A DNA stretch of 64,000 nucleotides, from assembly GCA_017550405.1 (NCBI GenBank), contig JAFZPH010000021.1, positions 1 to 64,000 on the forward strand. Direction: 5' to 3'. The notes under the pieces are model-generated. The model had not been told where the DNA came from and made no database searches. It was given only the letters and a program-made list of their open reading frames with translations. Below, in pieces: positions 6,917 to 15,747 of the stretch; the first letter of the stretch is position 1, and the number at the start of each line of letters is the position of its first letter. The DNA is from Bacteroidales bacterium (GTDB lineage Bacteria > Bacteroidota > Bacteroidia > Bacteroidales > P3). A program made the translations under genes and the position numbers.

Positions 6917-7948
6917 ATGTTATTGATTGACGAGAAAGAGACTTCGCTGCTGACGGCAGCGGCCTTGGGGAACGGCAAGCCTCCTGAGCTGCCTCCCGAT
7001 GAGTTTGCACAGAATCTGCACGCTACTGACAGCATCACCCGCACGCTGTCGGACAGCCTGAAGAATATGGATTTGACGGACTTGAAAGGTGTGGTGACGG
7101 GCGAGAACACGCTGCTGCGCGACGGGCTGAGGGAGTTGACCGAGATGACGGTGGGTTTTGTGCCCAAGCTGTTGGTGGCCATCCTGATTCTGTGGGTAGG
7201 CATGAAGCTGGCGAAGATGGTGCGCAAACTAATCATGAAGGCGCTGGAGCGCCGCAATGCCGAGCCGTCGTTGAAGTCGTTCCTCGGGTCGCTGGTGGAC
7301 GTGCTACTGAAAGCGATGATTATCATCATGGCGATGGATGTGGTGGGTATCAAGGCCACCTCGTTCATTGCACTGTTGGGTGCCATGGGTCTGGCCATCG
7401 GCATGGCGTTGCAGGGCACACTGCAGAATTTTGCTGGCGGTGTGATTATCCTGCTGATGAAGCCTTTCAAGGTGGGCGACTATATCGAGTGCGGCCAGTT
7501 TAAGGGGTATATCCAGGAGATCCGCATCTTCCACACGGTGATGCGTCCGTTCAATGGCCGCACGATTGTGATTCCGAATAGCGAGCTGTCGAACAAGAGC
7601 CTTATCAACCACACCAAGGAGGAGATTATCCGTCTGGATGTGGTGGCCAGCGTAGCCTACGGATCGGACCTTGAGAAGGTGAAGGAGGTGCTGAGGGATG
7701 TTATCGACAGCGAGCCGCTGATTCTGAACGAGCCCAAGCCCCCCGTCGTGGCGGTGAGCGAGCTGGGAAACAGCTCGGTGGATTTGTCGATGTGGATGTG
7801 GGTGAAGGTGGAGGACTACTGGACGGTATGGCTCCGCATCCGTGAGAATATTTACAAGGCGTTCTACAAGAACAATATCACGATTCCGTTCCCGCAGGTG
7901 GATGTTCATATTGCGAAGGACAGCAGAAGTGAGAGAATTGAGACTTGA
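6917..7948 (+). CDS. mscS: MscS-family mechanosensitive channel
   Basis: A 343-residue small-conductance mechanosensitive channel that relieves turgor during osmotic downshift. The N-terminal ~75 residues are hydrophilic, then come three membrane helices; the third, pore-lining helix is the Gly/Ala-rich stretch ALLGAMGLAIGMALQGTLQN followed by FAGGVIILLMKPFKVGDYI, the MscS signature. A beta domain follows with TIVIPNSELSNKSLINHT, then the alpha-beta C-terminal domain. The last codons (SERIET and stop) lie inside a short tandem repeat array, suggesting that repeat expansion has reshaped the 3' end. It is a single gene with no clear promoter box seen upstream. Confidence 0.93.
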   Translation: MLLIDEKETSLLTAAALGNGKPPELPPDEFAQNLHATDSITRTLSDSLKNMDLTDLKGVVTGENTLLRDGLRELTEMTVGFVPKLLVAILILWVGMKLAKMVRKLIMKALERRNAEPSLKSFLGSLVDVLLKAMIIIMAMDVVGIKATSFIALLGAMGLAIGMALQGTLQNFAGGVIILLMKPFKVGDYIECGQFKGYIQEIRIFHTVMRPFNGRTIVIPNSELSNKSLINHTKEEIIRLDVVASVAYGSDLEKVKEVLRDVIDSEPLILNEPKPPVVAVSELGNSSVDLSMWMWVKVEDYWTVWLRIRENIYKAFYKNNITIPFPQVDVHIAKDSRSERIET

Positions 7949-8062
7949 GACTTGAGAATTGAGAGTTGAGAGTTGAGAATAACAAGATGTTAATATGTTG
8001 CGAGCCATATCAACATATCAACATATCAACTTATCAACGTATCAACATATAAACATATCAAC
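7931..8062. repeat. Short tandem repeats: 7-nt TTGAGAA-type array then 8-nt ATATCAAC-type array
   Basis: 7931-7980 consists of degenerate units of TTGAGAA/TTGAGAG/TTGAGAC and overlaps the end of the channel gene. 8003-8062 consists of about seven units of ATATCAAC with point changes. Both occur between two same-strand genes. The TTGAGAA array recurs at 48980-49050, 51181-51275 and 57632-57658. Confidence 0.85.
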
Positions 8063-8083
8063 AAAATAAGACTACACTGAATA

Positions 8084-9253
8084 ATGAAGAAGATTCTGAT
8101 TATATGGGCAGCCGTCATGCTGCTGCTGGCTCCCGGCCGGCTGGGTGCGCAGGAGTCCGTGCAATTGCGCCTGTCGGACTCGGCCTACGCCAGCATCCTC
8201 ACCTGCGGCGCAGGCAATGAGTTCTACACCTCCTTCGGCCACAGCGCCATCAGGGTTTGTGACCCCGCCATCCATCTGGATGAGGTATACAACTATGGCA
8301 CGTTCGACTTCGACACGCCGCATTTCTACTGGACATTCACTTTGGGCAAGCTGAACTATTGCCTGAGCCGCACCAGCTTCGACGCTTTCATGTTTGAATA
8401 CCATGCCGAGGGACGTGCGGTGTGGGAGCAACGGCTGCGCCTGTCGAACCAGGAGGTGAATAATCTGTTTATAATGCTTGAGACCAATTATCTGCCGGAA
8501 TATCGGTATTATAAATACGATTTCTTCCGCGACAACTGCGCCACACGTATACGCGACATGGTGCGCGACTGCCTTTGCCATCGCAGCCTCAGCCCCGAGT
8601 GCACTGCCGACACCAATTGCTCGTACCGCGGCATCCTATACCGCTCTACCGAGCGGACGCTGCTGTGGTGGCGACTGGGGATAGACATGGCCTTGGGTGT
8701 CCGCTGCGACCAGCGATGCAGCAATTACGAATACATGTTCTCGCCTTTGGAGATGATGAAGCAATTCGACACTTTGACGGTAAGCGACACCCGCCAGGCT
8801 TTGGCCGAGCCTGCCACAGTGCTGCTGTCCGAAACACGCACGCCTCTAGCACGCAGTGTGTCGCCCACGCTGCTGTTTTGGGTGGTGTTCCTGGCCGTGA
8901 TGTGCCTCACGCTGCTGGAATGGCAGAGGGGTTGGAGCCTGCGCTGGTTCGACCGCACGCTTTTTTTCGTCGCTGCCATATTCAGCTTGATGGCATTGTT
9001 CCTGTGGTTCTTTACCGACCATTATTGTACAAAGGTGAATCTGAATGTGTTGTGGGCGTCGCCGTTGTTCTTCTATTTCGCCATCAAGCTTCAGAAGAGC
9101 AACCGGGTGATGGTGTATATCCAGCTGGCCATGCTTTTTGCCGCCATGGTGATGACGTTGGGTGCTTTGCCCCAGCAGCTAAATGCTGCCCTGTTCCCCA
9201 TCTCGCTGACACTGGCTCTACGCCTAATCTCGAACATACGACGGAGGAATTGA
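8084..9253 (+). CDS. DUF4105 (Lnb N-terminal periplasmic domain) membrane protein
   Basis: A 389-residue protein with a cleavable signal peptide (AQ at about 22-23). The N-terminal two thirds form a DUF4105 domain, as in the Lnb N-terminal periplasmic family: conserved FGHSAIRV near residue 50, then YNYGTFDF, and YDFFRDNCATRIRDM. The His and Cys in these segments resemble a papain/NlpC-like catalytic pair. The C-terminal ~130 residues hold four to five membrane helices. The domain is widespread in Bacteroidota and may act on lipoproteins or acyl chains, but this is not established here. Its stop lies in an AATTGAGAA repeat fragment. Confidence 0.75.
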   Translation: MKKILIIWAAVMLLLAPGRLGAQESVQLRLSDSAYASILTCGAGNEFYTSFGHSAIRVCDPAIHLDEVYNYGTFDFDTPHFYWTFTLGKLNYCLSRTSFDAFMFEYHAEGRAVWEQRLRLSNQEVNNLFIMLETNYLPEYRYYKYDFFRDNCATRIRDMVRDCLCHRSLSPECTADTNCSYRGILYRSTERTLLWWRLGIDMALGVRCDQRCSNYEYMFSPLEMMKQFDTLTVSDTRQALAEPATVLLSETRTPLARSVSPTLLFWVVFLAVMCLTLLEWQRGWSLRWFDRTLFFVAAIFSLMALFLWFFTDHYCTKVNLNVLWASPLFFYFAIKLQKSNRVMVYIQLAMLFAAMVMTLGALPQQLNAALFPISLTLALRLISNIRRRN

Positions 9254-9330
9254 GAATGTGTTAACGAGTTAATGTGTTAATGCGTTAATGTGTTAGTCAA
9301 TTTACGGAATAACAAATTAACGAATTAAAT
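9243..9330. repeat. 8-nt GTTAATGT-type tandem repeat with A/T-rich tail
   Basis: Degenerate units of GTTAATGT run from about 9258, ending in GTGTTAGTCAATT and then AACAAATTAACGAATTAA. The same unit and tail recur at 57655-57757 upstream of galE's neighbour. The array fills the gap between two convergent genes. Confidence 0.8.
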
Positions 9331-10484
9331 CAGAACCGGAAGCCTGCGTATACCAGCATCTTGCTGTCGAAGACAGAGGAGTGCATGCCGTCGTCGTGTC
9401 CACGCCAGCAGTTGTTGAGTGTGCAGATTAGTCCCGCCAGCCAGCGGGGACTGATGTTGTAGAACGCCGCCAGGCGGAGGACTCCAGCCACGGAAAGATG
9501 TGTGGCACGGGCGGTGGTCTGCAGGTCGGCGACGGTCTGCCGATAGGCTTCACGCTGCGCCTCTGTCCAGTCGGCCATTGACCCATTGGGGTTGATGTCG
9601 ATTTTGTTGTAGTACGCCCAGCGCAACATGGGTAGTACCGAGGCGTGAAGCATCCACTTGCCATCGTCCATCACCTTGTTGTAGGCATAGCCAATCCCTA
9701 CAAGGATATTGTGGCTCAGATGATGGAGGGTGTCGGCAAAATAGTTTGCGATGGTATTGAACTGGTCGAAGAAGTCCTTGTCGAATCCGGTATAGGAGGC
9801 AAAGTAAGAGAGACCTGCAATGGCGCTGCCTGCACTGCGCTTCTGCCATGTGGTTTGCGAAATGGCCGAGGCATAGGAGAAACGTTTGGGGTTGAATACG
9901 ATGTAGGAGTTGATTTCAAGCAATATCATTTCGGGTCCTATGGCAGCCTTGTACTCGCCCAACTGGGGGCGGTCGCCACCAATATCAACCCAATGGATAT
10001 TGCTGTAAAGGTGACGGAAGTGGTCAAGTTTGATATCGAACCCCACCACGCGTCCGTAGGAGGAGAAGGTGAAATAGAGGTCGGACTTGTTGCTGAGCCT
10101 GGGTCCGAAACTGAGCCCCCAGCCACGATAATAGGCCCCCACGGTCAGTCGGGAAGAAAGACCGGTGCTGTTGTCGATGCGGCAGTAGGAGTCGCCGGAA
10201 AGATTGGGCAGATGGAGCGAAAGGTTGGTGAACGCCATGGTGCCATAGATACCTGCCACCCAAGGGTATTCGCGAGGGAAATCGACATAGCCGGGTTCAT
10301 AGCCCTTGAGTTGGGCACGCTCCCGCCAACGGCTGAACCAATTCCATGTGGAGACGAAGAAATTGCGGTGTCCCACCGAGTCGGTCGTCTGTGGGAGGGA
10401 TGCGGATACGGTGTCCTGTGCCTGCCCGCCCGAAGCGGATAGCAGCATGATTGTCAGCAATATTGCTAGATTATATTTTCTCAT
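9330..10484 (-). CDS. DUF4421-like outer-membrane or periplasmic protein
   Basis: A 384-residue protein with an N-terminal signal peptide (cut after GQAQ). It contains the pattern seen in DUF4421 proteins: an early GYEPGYVDFP segment, GAYYRGWGLSFGPRLSNKSD, then a beta-rich body (SYGRVVGFDIKLDHFR) and a final aromatic strand LVYAGFRF typical of an outer-membrane barrel end. The conserved YRG and NKSD spacing is the main reason for the call. The ATG at 10484 is used; the longer frame starts with a TTG, and the promoter box at 10495-10502 leaves almost no leader, so initiation may be near-leaderless. Function unknown. Confidence 0.6.
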   Translation of the reverse strand: MRKYNLAILLTIMLLSASGGQAQDTVSASLPQTTDSVGHRNFFVSTWNWFSRWRERAQLKGYEPGYVDFPREYPWVAGIYGTMAFTNLSLHLPNLSGDSYCRIDNSTGLSSRLTVGAYYRGWGLSFGPRLSNKSDLYFTFSSYGRVVGFDIKLDHFRHLYSNIHWVDIGGDRPQLGEYKAAIGPEMILLEINSYIVFNPKRFSYASAISQTTWQKRSAGSAIAGLSYFASYTGFDKDFFDQFNTIANYFADTLHHLSHNILVGIGYAYNKVMDDGKWMLHASVLPMLRWAYYNKIDINPNGSMADWTEAQREAYRQTVADLQTTARATHLSVAGVLRLAAFYNISPRWLAGLICTLNNCWRGHDDGMHSSVFDSKMLVYAGFRF

Positions 10485-10494
10485 ATACAAGATG

Positions 10495-10502
10495 CAAAGT
10501 TA
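10495..10502 (-). promoter_or_regulatory. Promoter of the DUF4421-like gene
   Basis: The minus strand reads TAACTTTG followed by C. It is only about 10 nt upstream of the ATG at 10484, so the transcript has a very short leader or none. Confidence 0.65.
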
Positions 10503-10554
10503 CATTTTTTTCTTATATTAAACAATTCGCACTGCCCAATCCACAAAAAAAGCG

Positions 10555-10562
10555 TATCTTTG
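10555..10562 (+). promoter_or_regulatory. Promoter of the DUF3857/transglutaminase gene pair
   Basis: TATCTTTG followed by C, after a run of seven A, 33 nt before the ATG at 10596. It is divergent from the box at 10495-10502. Confidence 0.75.
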
Positions 10563-10595
10563 CATTTTGAAATTTAGAGACAAAAAACATCCAAT

Positions 10596-12506
10596 ATGAA
10601 GTACAAAGCACTACTCATCACTGCTGTGCTGACGGCATTGGCTTTGCCATCTGCAGCCCAGCACAAGACCGTCCTCTACGACAGCACTTCGGTGGTCATG
10701 GAGGAGAGCGGCCTCAGCCATGTAATCAATCATCAGCGTATCCGCGCCAACGACTTTGCCGGGTGCAAGGAGCTTGCCACCGTGAAAGTGGACTACGACC
10801 CACTGTCGGCTTACGTCGAGTTCCGCCAGGTGTTGCTGCATCACGCAAACGGCACCGTGGAGGATGTGTTGCTGCGGGTATACGACTATGTCGCCCCGGC
10901 AAGACTCATCTATTGGGGTGCCAGCCAGAAGATGGTGCAGATTGGCCATCTCGACCCCGGCGACGAAGTGGAATTTGTCACTTACCGTAAAGGCTACACC
11001 TATGCCCTGCTCGGCGAGAACGAAGACGACAAGTACATTCCGCCCATGCGCGGTCACTTCTACGACATCGTCCCCTTCTGGAGCGAGGCACCCGTCAACA
11101 AGAAAGTGTATCAAGTGGATGTGCTCACCGAAAAGCATCTCCGTTTCGAGCTGTATAACTGTCCTGCAGACGGTGGATGCCGTGTGCAGATTGACAGCAC
11201 AGTGAACGGAGACCGCACAGTCTACACGTTCACCAAGGACAACATCACCCCGCTGAAACGCGAGCCAAGGGCTTTGGCCAACAACGACATCCAGCCCAAA
11301 CTGCTGCTCAGCACCAGTCCCAACTGGCAGGCCAAGTCCATCTGGTTTTACGGTGTGAACGAGGATTACGGCAGCTTTGTCCCGACTCCCGAAGTGCAAG
11401 CCCAGGTGAATGCACTGGTGAGGGGTGCCAAAACGGAGCACGACAGCATCGCTATCCTCACCCACTGGGTGGCCGACAACATCCGCTATGCGGGCATCAG
11501 CATGGGTCCTGGCGAGGGATACACCCTCCACAATGCCCAGATGAACTTCACCGACCGCTGCGGAGTGTGCAAGGACAAGGCCGGGATGCTGGTATGTATG
11601 CTCCGTGCCGCAGGTTTCAAAGCCTACGCCGCCATGACCATGGCCCACGAGCGCATTGACCGCATACCTGCCGACCAGTTCAACCACAGTGTCTGCGCCG
11701 TCCAGCACCGAGACGGTACTTTCGAAATGCTGGACCCCACATGGGTGCCCAATGTGCGTGAACTGTGGTCGAGTGCCGAACAGCAACAGGGTTATCTTAT
11801 CGGTCTGCCCGAAGGGGCTGACCTGGCCTATACACCTGTCTCTGCGCCCGAGAATCACTATGTCCGCATCAACGCCAACACACAGATTGGACAGGACGGA
11901 ACCCTCACAGGCACCATCACCATCACTGCCGAAGGACAGAGCGATGCCGCAGTGCGTGGAGTCTTCAGCTGCCGCACTGCCGAATGGATGCGCAATATGG
12001 AACTTGAACTGCTGAAAATCGCCCCGGCCGCTAGAATCACCAAGATTCAACGCACCGACAACGACAGCTATTTGAAGCAACCTGTCAGCATCACCTATCA
12101 TTTCTCCATTCCCGACTTTGCTGTGTTGGACAAGAATACCATCATCTTCACCCCACTGTCGGCACGCAACTTCTTCAGCCGCGCCATGTCGCATCTGCGC
12201 TTCGACCCCACCCCCGAGAGCCGCACCCAGCCTTTTGCCGATGCCTGCTCGCGCTTGGTGGAAATCAAGGAGACCATCACCCTGCCCGACGAGTACAAGC
12301 AGCTGCATTTCCCGTTCGTCAACGGAGTGGCCAACCCCGCTGCCAGCTTCGGCTGCCAGTATTGGATGGAGGGCAACACACTCACCTTTGCTGAAAGCTC
12401 GCTCCTTGGCAAACGTGTCTACGACCCTGCCGACTGGTCCAGCTTCCGCCAGGTGGTAGCCAACCAGAAGAAACTGGCCGAGACGCCTGTCATCCTCACC
12501 AAATAA
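10596..12506 (+). CDS. DUF3857 and transglutaminase-like secreted protein
   Basis: A 636-residue protein with a signal peptide (cut near AAQ, residue 22). Residues ~50-200 form the DUF3857 domain and ~255-390 a transglutaminase-like core with an intact triad: Cys325 in CGVCKDKAG, His364 in QFNHSVCAV and Asp380 in LDPTW. The remaining ~240 residues are beta-rich and contain a second conserved domain of the family. Such proteins act in the periplasm or at the surface; whether they crosslink, deamidate or hydrolyse is unknown. It is followed after 31 nt by a paralog that has lost the triad. Confidence 0.85.
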   Translation: MKYKALLITAVLTALALPSAAQHKTVLYDSTSVVMEESGLSHVINHQRIRANDFAGCKELATVKVDYDPLSAYVEFRQVLLHHANGTVEDVLLRVYDYVAPARLIYWGASQKMVQIGHLDPGDEVEFVTYRKGYTYALLGENEDDKYIPPMRGHFYDIVPFWSEAPVNKKVYQVDVLTEKHLRFELYNCPADGGCRVQIDSTVNGDRTVYTFTKDNITPLKREPRALANNDIQPKLLLSTSPNWQAKSIWFYGVNEDYGSFVPTPEVQAQVNALVRGAKTEHDSIAILTHWVADNIRYAGISMGPGEGYTLHNAQMNFTDRCGVCKDKAGMLVCMLRAAGFKAYAAMTMAHERIDRIPADQFNHSVCAVQHRDGTFEMLDPTWVPNVRELWSSAEQQQGYLIGLPEGADLAYTPVSAPENHYVRINANTQIGQDGTLTGTITITAEGQSDAAVRGVFSCRTAEWMRNMELELLKIAPAARITKIQRTDNDSYLKQPVSITYHFSIPDFAVLDKNTIIFTPLSARNFFSRAMSHLRFDPTPESRTQPFADACSRLVEIKETITLPDEYKQLHFPFVNGVANPAASFGCQYWMEGNTLTFAESSLLGKRVYDPADWSSFRQVVANQKKLAETPVILTK

Positions 12507-12537
12507 CCAAGTCCGATAGTTTAAAAATACACACATC

Positions 12538-13947
12538 ATGAAAAGAATATTCTTTAGCATCATAGCTCTGCTGACGGTTGCCACGGTCTTTGCCCAAAAC
12601 AAGCAACCCGATGCCGAATACAATCTCATCCGTCGCAGCTATCGCACCATTGGCGACAGCATCACTGAGATACGCTTCCACAAAGAGATTGTCCTGCTGC
12701 GCAACAGGGCCATCACAGCCTATGCCGACAAGGGCGAGACATTCATCTCATACAACCCCGAATTTGAGACCCTCACCGTGAACGAGTGCTACACTGTCCG
12801 TCCCGACGGCGTGCGAGTGAACACCCCGGAGAATGCCTTTGTCTATCAGCTTCCCTCAGAGTGTGCCGACTGCGGCCGCCTGAACCACATCACCGAACTG
12901 GCCATCGTACACACAGCACTTGAGTACAACTGCACCATTGTGCTCGACTATACGCTCCGCCGTCGTACGCCGCTGCTTGTCGAACGCTTCAATCTCAGCC
13001 AAGACTGCCCGGTGAAACGCTACGAGATACGTTATGCCGATGGTCATACCGATGTACACAACAATATCGCTCAGACTGTGAACGACCCCTACATGCCCGC
13101 ATCAAAGGGTTATGACGTGGAATTCCAGCTGGGGCCCAAGCCCGTATTCTCAGCCGAGACAAGCCTTCCCGAAGCCGCCAACCTGCTGGCTTCGCTTAAA
13201 GGCAACGGCAGCAAGGAATACGTCACCGCCATCCGCGACTGGGTTGTGGACTATGTGACCCTCAATCCTGTCGACCCTGCCCGCGTCAACTACGCCATGA
13301 CACCAGCGACAGAGGTATTTACCAGCAACTGTGGTACCGCTATCGACAAGACCGGTCTGCTGGCCGCCATGCTCAACCAGGCTGGATTCCGCGCCACTAT
13401 CGTCGACAACAGTCTCAACGTCTTTGGCGACAAACCGCTCGAGGTTGAAGTGACGATAGAAGGACTCAAATACCGGGTTTCCGCCACCGCCAAGACCCCG
13501 TTACTCACTGAGAACGAGAAGGCCGACGCCGCTGCCGTGGCTGCTGCTCCTATCTACGTTGACCGCGCTCTGGAATGGAAACCCGACACCATCGTGGAAA
13601 ACTACGTACGCATCACCCTTCCCGAAGAGAAAGGGGGACTGAATTTCGACCCCTCGCGCCTCAACGCCTCCCGCACCAGCGACCTGCAGGCCCGCGCCAC
13701 GACCGAATTCTACCACTATACTATGGATCTGCCCAAAGGTGCCAAACTGATAGGCGGTGACGTGGAATTGGAATACAACCGCAATGTGGGCAGCATCAGC
13801 ATCATCATCAAACAGAAAGGAAAACGACTGTTGATTACTCGAAGCCTTCGCCTGCGCAAAGCCCTCATCACCAAGGCCGACTATTCCGACTTCCGCCAGC
13901 TGATGATTGACTGGTACGGCCACCGTCAACTCTTCTTCAGCCTATGA
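12538..13947 (+). CDS. DUF3857 protein with degenerate transglutaminase core (pseudoenzyme)
   Basis: A 469-residue paralog of the preceding gene with signal peptide (cut after FAQ, residue 20). The DUF3857 half is present. The core aligns as CGTAIDKTG against CGVCKDKAG, so the catalytic Cys is Ala268. The region that should carry His reads EVEVTIEGLKY, and no LDPTW Asp motif follows. It also lacks part of the C-terminal beta region, being ~170 residues shorter. The gene has no frameshift, and codon use matches its neighbours, so it is probably a maintained non-catalytic partner rather than a decaying copy. Confidence 0.85.
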   Translation: MKRIFFSIIALLTVATVFAQNKQPDAEYNLIRRSYRTIGDSITEIRFHKEIVLLRNRAITAYADKGETFISYNPEFETLTVNECYTVRPDGVRVNTPENAFVYQLPSECADCGRLNHITELAIVHTALEYNCTIVLDYTLRRRTPLLVERFNLSQDCPVKRYEIRYADGHTDVHNNIAQTVNDPYMPASKGYDVEFQLGPKPVFSAETSLPEAANLLASLKGNGSKEYVTAIRDWVVDYVTLNPVDPARVNYAMTPATEVFTSNCGTAIDKTGLLAAMLNQAGFRATIVDNSLNVFGDKPLEVEVTIEGLKYRVSATAKTPLLTENEKADAAAVAAAPIYVDRALEWKPDTIVENYVRITLPEEKGGLNFDPSRLNASRTSDLQARATTEFYHYTMDLPKGAKLIGGDVELEYNRNVGSISIIIKQKGKRLLITRSLRLRKALITKADYSDFRQLMIDWYGHRQLFFSL

Positions 13948-14030
13948 GCGGGGCGCTATGGGCACTGATATGTGCCGCCCTCTGGACAGCGGGCATGCTC
14001 TATTTCGACTACCGCAAGAAAAAGAAATAA
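13944..14030 (+). CDS. 28-residue membrane peptide overlapping the preceding gene
   Basis: A small frame begins at an ATG that overlaps the previous stop as ATGA. It encodes 28 residues: MSG, a hydrophobic helix of about 18 residues (ALWALICAALWTAGMLYF), then DYRKKKK. One membrane span with a basic cytosolic tail, the coupled start and the terminator 10 nt downstream support a real small gene. No family is known to me. It may belong with the DUF3857 pair. Confidence 0.5.
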   Translation: MSGALWALICAALWTAGMLYFDYRKKKK

Positions 14031-14039
14031 TTAACGAGG

Positions 14040-14079
14040 ACAGGCTCTTGCAAAAAGACAAGCAGGAGCCTGTTTTTTT
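14040..14079 (+). terminator. Intrinsic terminator after the DUF3857 pair
   Basis: ACAGGCTC (14040-14047) pairs with GAGCCTGT (14066-14073), followed by a run of T. It closes the transcript of 10596-14030. The rest of the gap to the WG-repeat gene (14080-14341) shows no gene, repeat or structure I can support. Confidence 0.8.
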
Positions 14080-14341
14080 ATTGAATTTCAAACCATGACC
14101 CAACCAACACAATGCAGGCTTCCTACACTCTGCAAAGCCCATCACACCCATTAGGAAATAGCATTTCCCCATGGCGGTTGCAAGGAATAATCAGCCAGCT
14201 GTACTAAAGGGAAAAAACAACGCCATGGAACCACCTGCCTTTATACAAAACAAACTATTCCAGGTACCTTTCCAAAGCCTGAGCAAGAAACGATTTGTTT
14301 CCATTATGACACAGATTTTTTAATAATCTAAAAAAAAAACG

Positions 14342-14349
14342 TATCTTTG
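14342..14349 (+). promoter_or_regulatory. Promoter of the WG-repeat/pyrC operon
   Basis: TATCTTTG followed by C, after a run of nine or ten A. It is 22 nt upstream of the ATG at 14371. Confidence 0.75.
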
Positions 14350-14370
14350 CAACTTTGAAATAGCACGAAT

Positions 14371-15747
14371 ATGAAACGATACATCTTGATTCTCACAGCC
14401 GTCTTCGCACTGACAGGCAACGCATTGGCCCAGACATTGGCCTTTGACGACATTGATATGAAGTATGGCTACAAAAACAGTAACGGCATCTGGCAGATAC
14501 CTCCACGGTACCAAGTGGCCTTTCCGTTCCAGCATCAGGACCGCAAATTTGCCGTCGTGAAATACGACGGCCGCTGGGGTTGCATCGACGAAGCCGGCAA
14601 TATGATTGTCCGCAACATCTTCCGCACCCAAGAGGAAGCTCAGGAAGCCGGCGACCAGTGGTATACCGCCGAAGAGCCTGGTAAGTGGATCTATCCAGCC
14701 GAGAACCCTGCCGACCACAAGTGGGGCTTTGTCAACTACTACGGCCAATGGAAATATGAACCCGCCTACGAGGGCGCCGGCAAGTATTACGGCCAGGACC
14801 CCATGAGTTTTGCTCCCGTCAAAATAGAGGGTCGCTGGGGCTGCATCGACGCCAAAGGTATCCTTATCATCAACAATATCTTCGAGAGCATGGAGGATGC
14901 CACCGAGGCGGGGCACCAATGGATTGTTGGCCGCCACTACGACACTTGGCGCATCTCTGTCACCAACCCCAAGAACGTCAACCAATGGGGCATCGTCAAC
15001 TATCTTGGCCGCTGGGTGGTCCAACCCCAGTACTCCATGATACGCCAGTTCCCCGGCGAACATAACTACATCTATACCCAAGCCCTGAAAGGAGGCCGCT
15101 GGGGCAATATCGACCGCAATGGCAATGTCATCAGCGATTTCATCTTCAGCCATGAAGATGACTGCGTCTACGCCCTGTCGCAGATCGAACACGGCCGTGA
15201 CATCGACGGATGGCGCCTTCCCGAAATGCGTACCGACACCAACCTGTGGGGATGGGTAAAAGCCGACGGCAGTTGGGCCATCCAACCGACTTTCCTCGAG
15301 GTCTCCCGGTTCCCCAACGACACCGGTCTCTTTGCCACTGCCAAATGTGAGAATGGCTTATGGGCAAGCATCCACGAAGATGGCCGACTGCTCTCCAAGC
15401 CCGTCTTCACCCTCTCCAGCGAAGCCGCCAAGGCCGGCAAGGAATGGGATGACAACCAGAAAGGCATCGAAGAAGCCGAACTGGGTCACTGGCTCTACCC
15501 CATCCAGGAGCCCAAGACCGGCCACTGGGGCTACGTCGATTTCGAGGGCGAATGGGTCATCCTGCCCCGTCTGGAAGATGCCAAGCCGTTCATCAACACA
15601 TGGAACAACCGTGTTGCTCCCGCCAAGGAAGAAGGTCGCTGGGGCTGCATTGATCATACCGGCCAATTTGTGGTGAAACCTATCTACAACAACTCCGCCG
15701 ATGCCTACGTGGCTGCTCGCCAGTGGGGTGCCAAGAAGAAATTCTAA
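14371..15747 (+). CDS. WG-repeat secreted protein
   Basis: A 458-residue protein with a signal peptide (cut after ALAQ, ~residue 23). The body is made of about nine WG repeats (PF14903 type), for example GRWGCIDEAGNMIV, HKWGFVNYYGQW, NQWGIVNYLGRW, GHWGYVDFEGEW and GRWGCIDHTGQFVVKP. Long and short repeats alternate, which suggests duplicated pairs. One repeat, GLWASIHEDG, has lost the second Gly. The repeats probably build a beta-propeller or solenoid for ligand binding; partners are unknown. Its stop codon overlaps the pyrC start by one base. Confidence 0.88.
   Translation: MKRYILILTAVFALTGNALAQTLAFDDIDMKYGYKNSNGIWQIPPRYQVAFPFQHQDRKFAVVKYDGRWGCIDEAGNMIVRNIFRTQEEAQEAGDQWYTAEEPGKWIYPAENPADHKWGFVNYYGQWKYEPAYEGAGKYYGQDPMSFAPVKIEGRWGCIDAKGILIINNIFESMEDATEAGHQWIVGRHYDTWRISVTNPKNVNQWGIVNYLGRWVVQPQYSMIRQFPGEHNYIYTQALKGGRWGNIDRNGNVISDFIFSHEDDCVYALSQIEHGRDIDGWRLPEMRTDTNLWGWVKADGSWAIQPTFLEVSRFPNDTGLFATAKCENGLWASIHEDGRLLSKPVFTLSSEAAKAGKEWDDNQKGIEEAELGHWLYPIQEPKTGHWGYVDFEGEWVILPRLEDAKPFINTWNNRVAPAKEEGRWGCIDHTGQFVVKPIYNNSADAYVAARQWGAKKKF

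Noticed and set aside
7931..8062. Possible CRISPR array
   Set aside because: Units are 7-8 nt, contiguous, with no spacers and no cas genes.
10611..12629. Long open frame (672 codons) on the minus strand
   Set aside because: It is antisense to the DUF3857/transglutaminase gene, which has an intact triad and a promoter.
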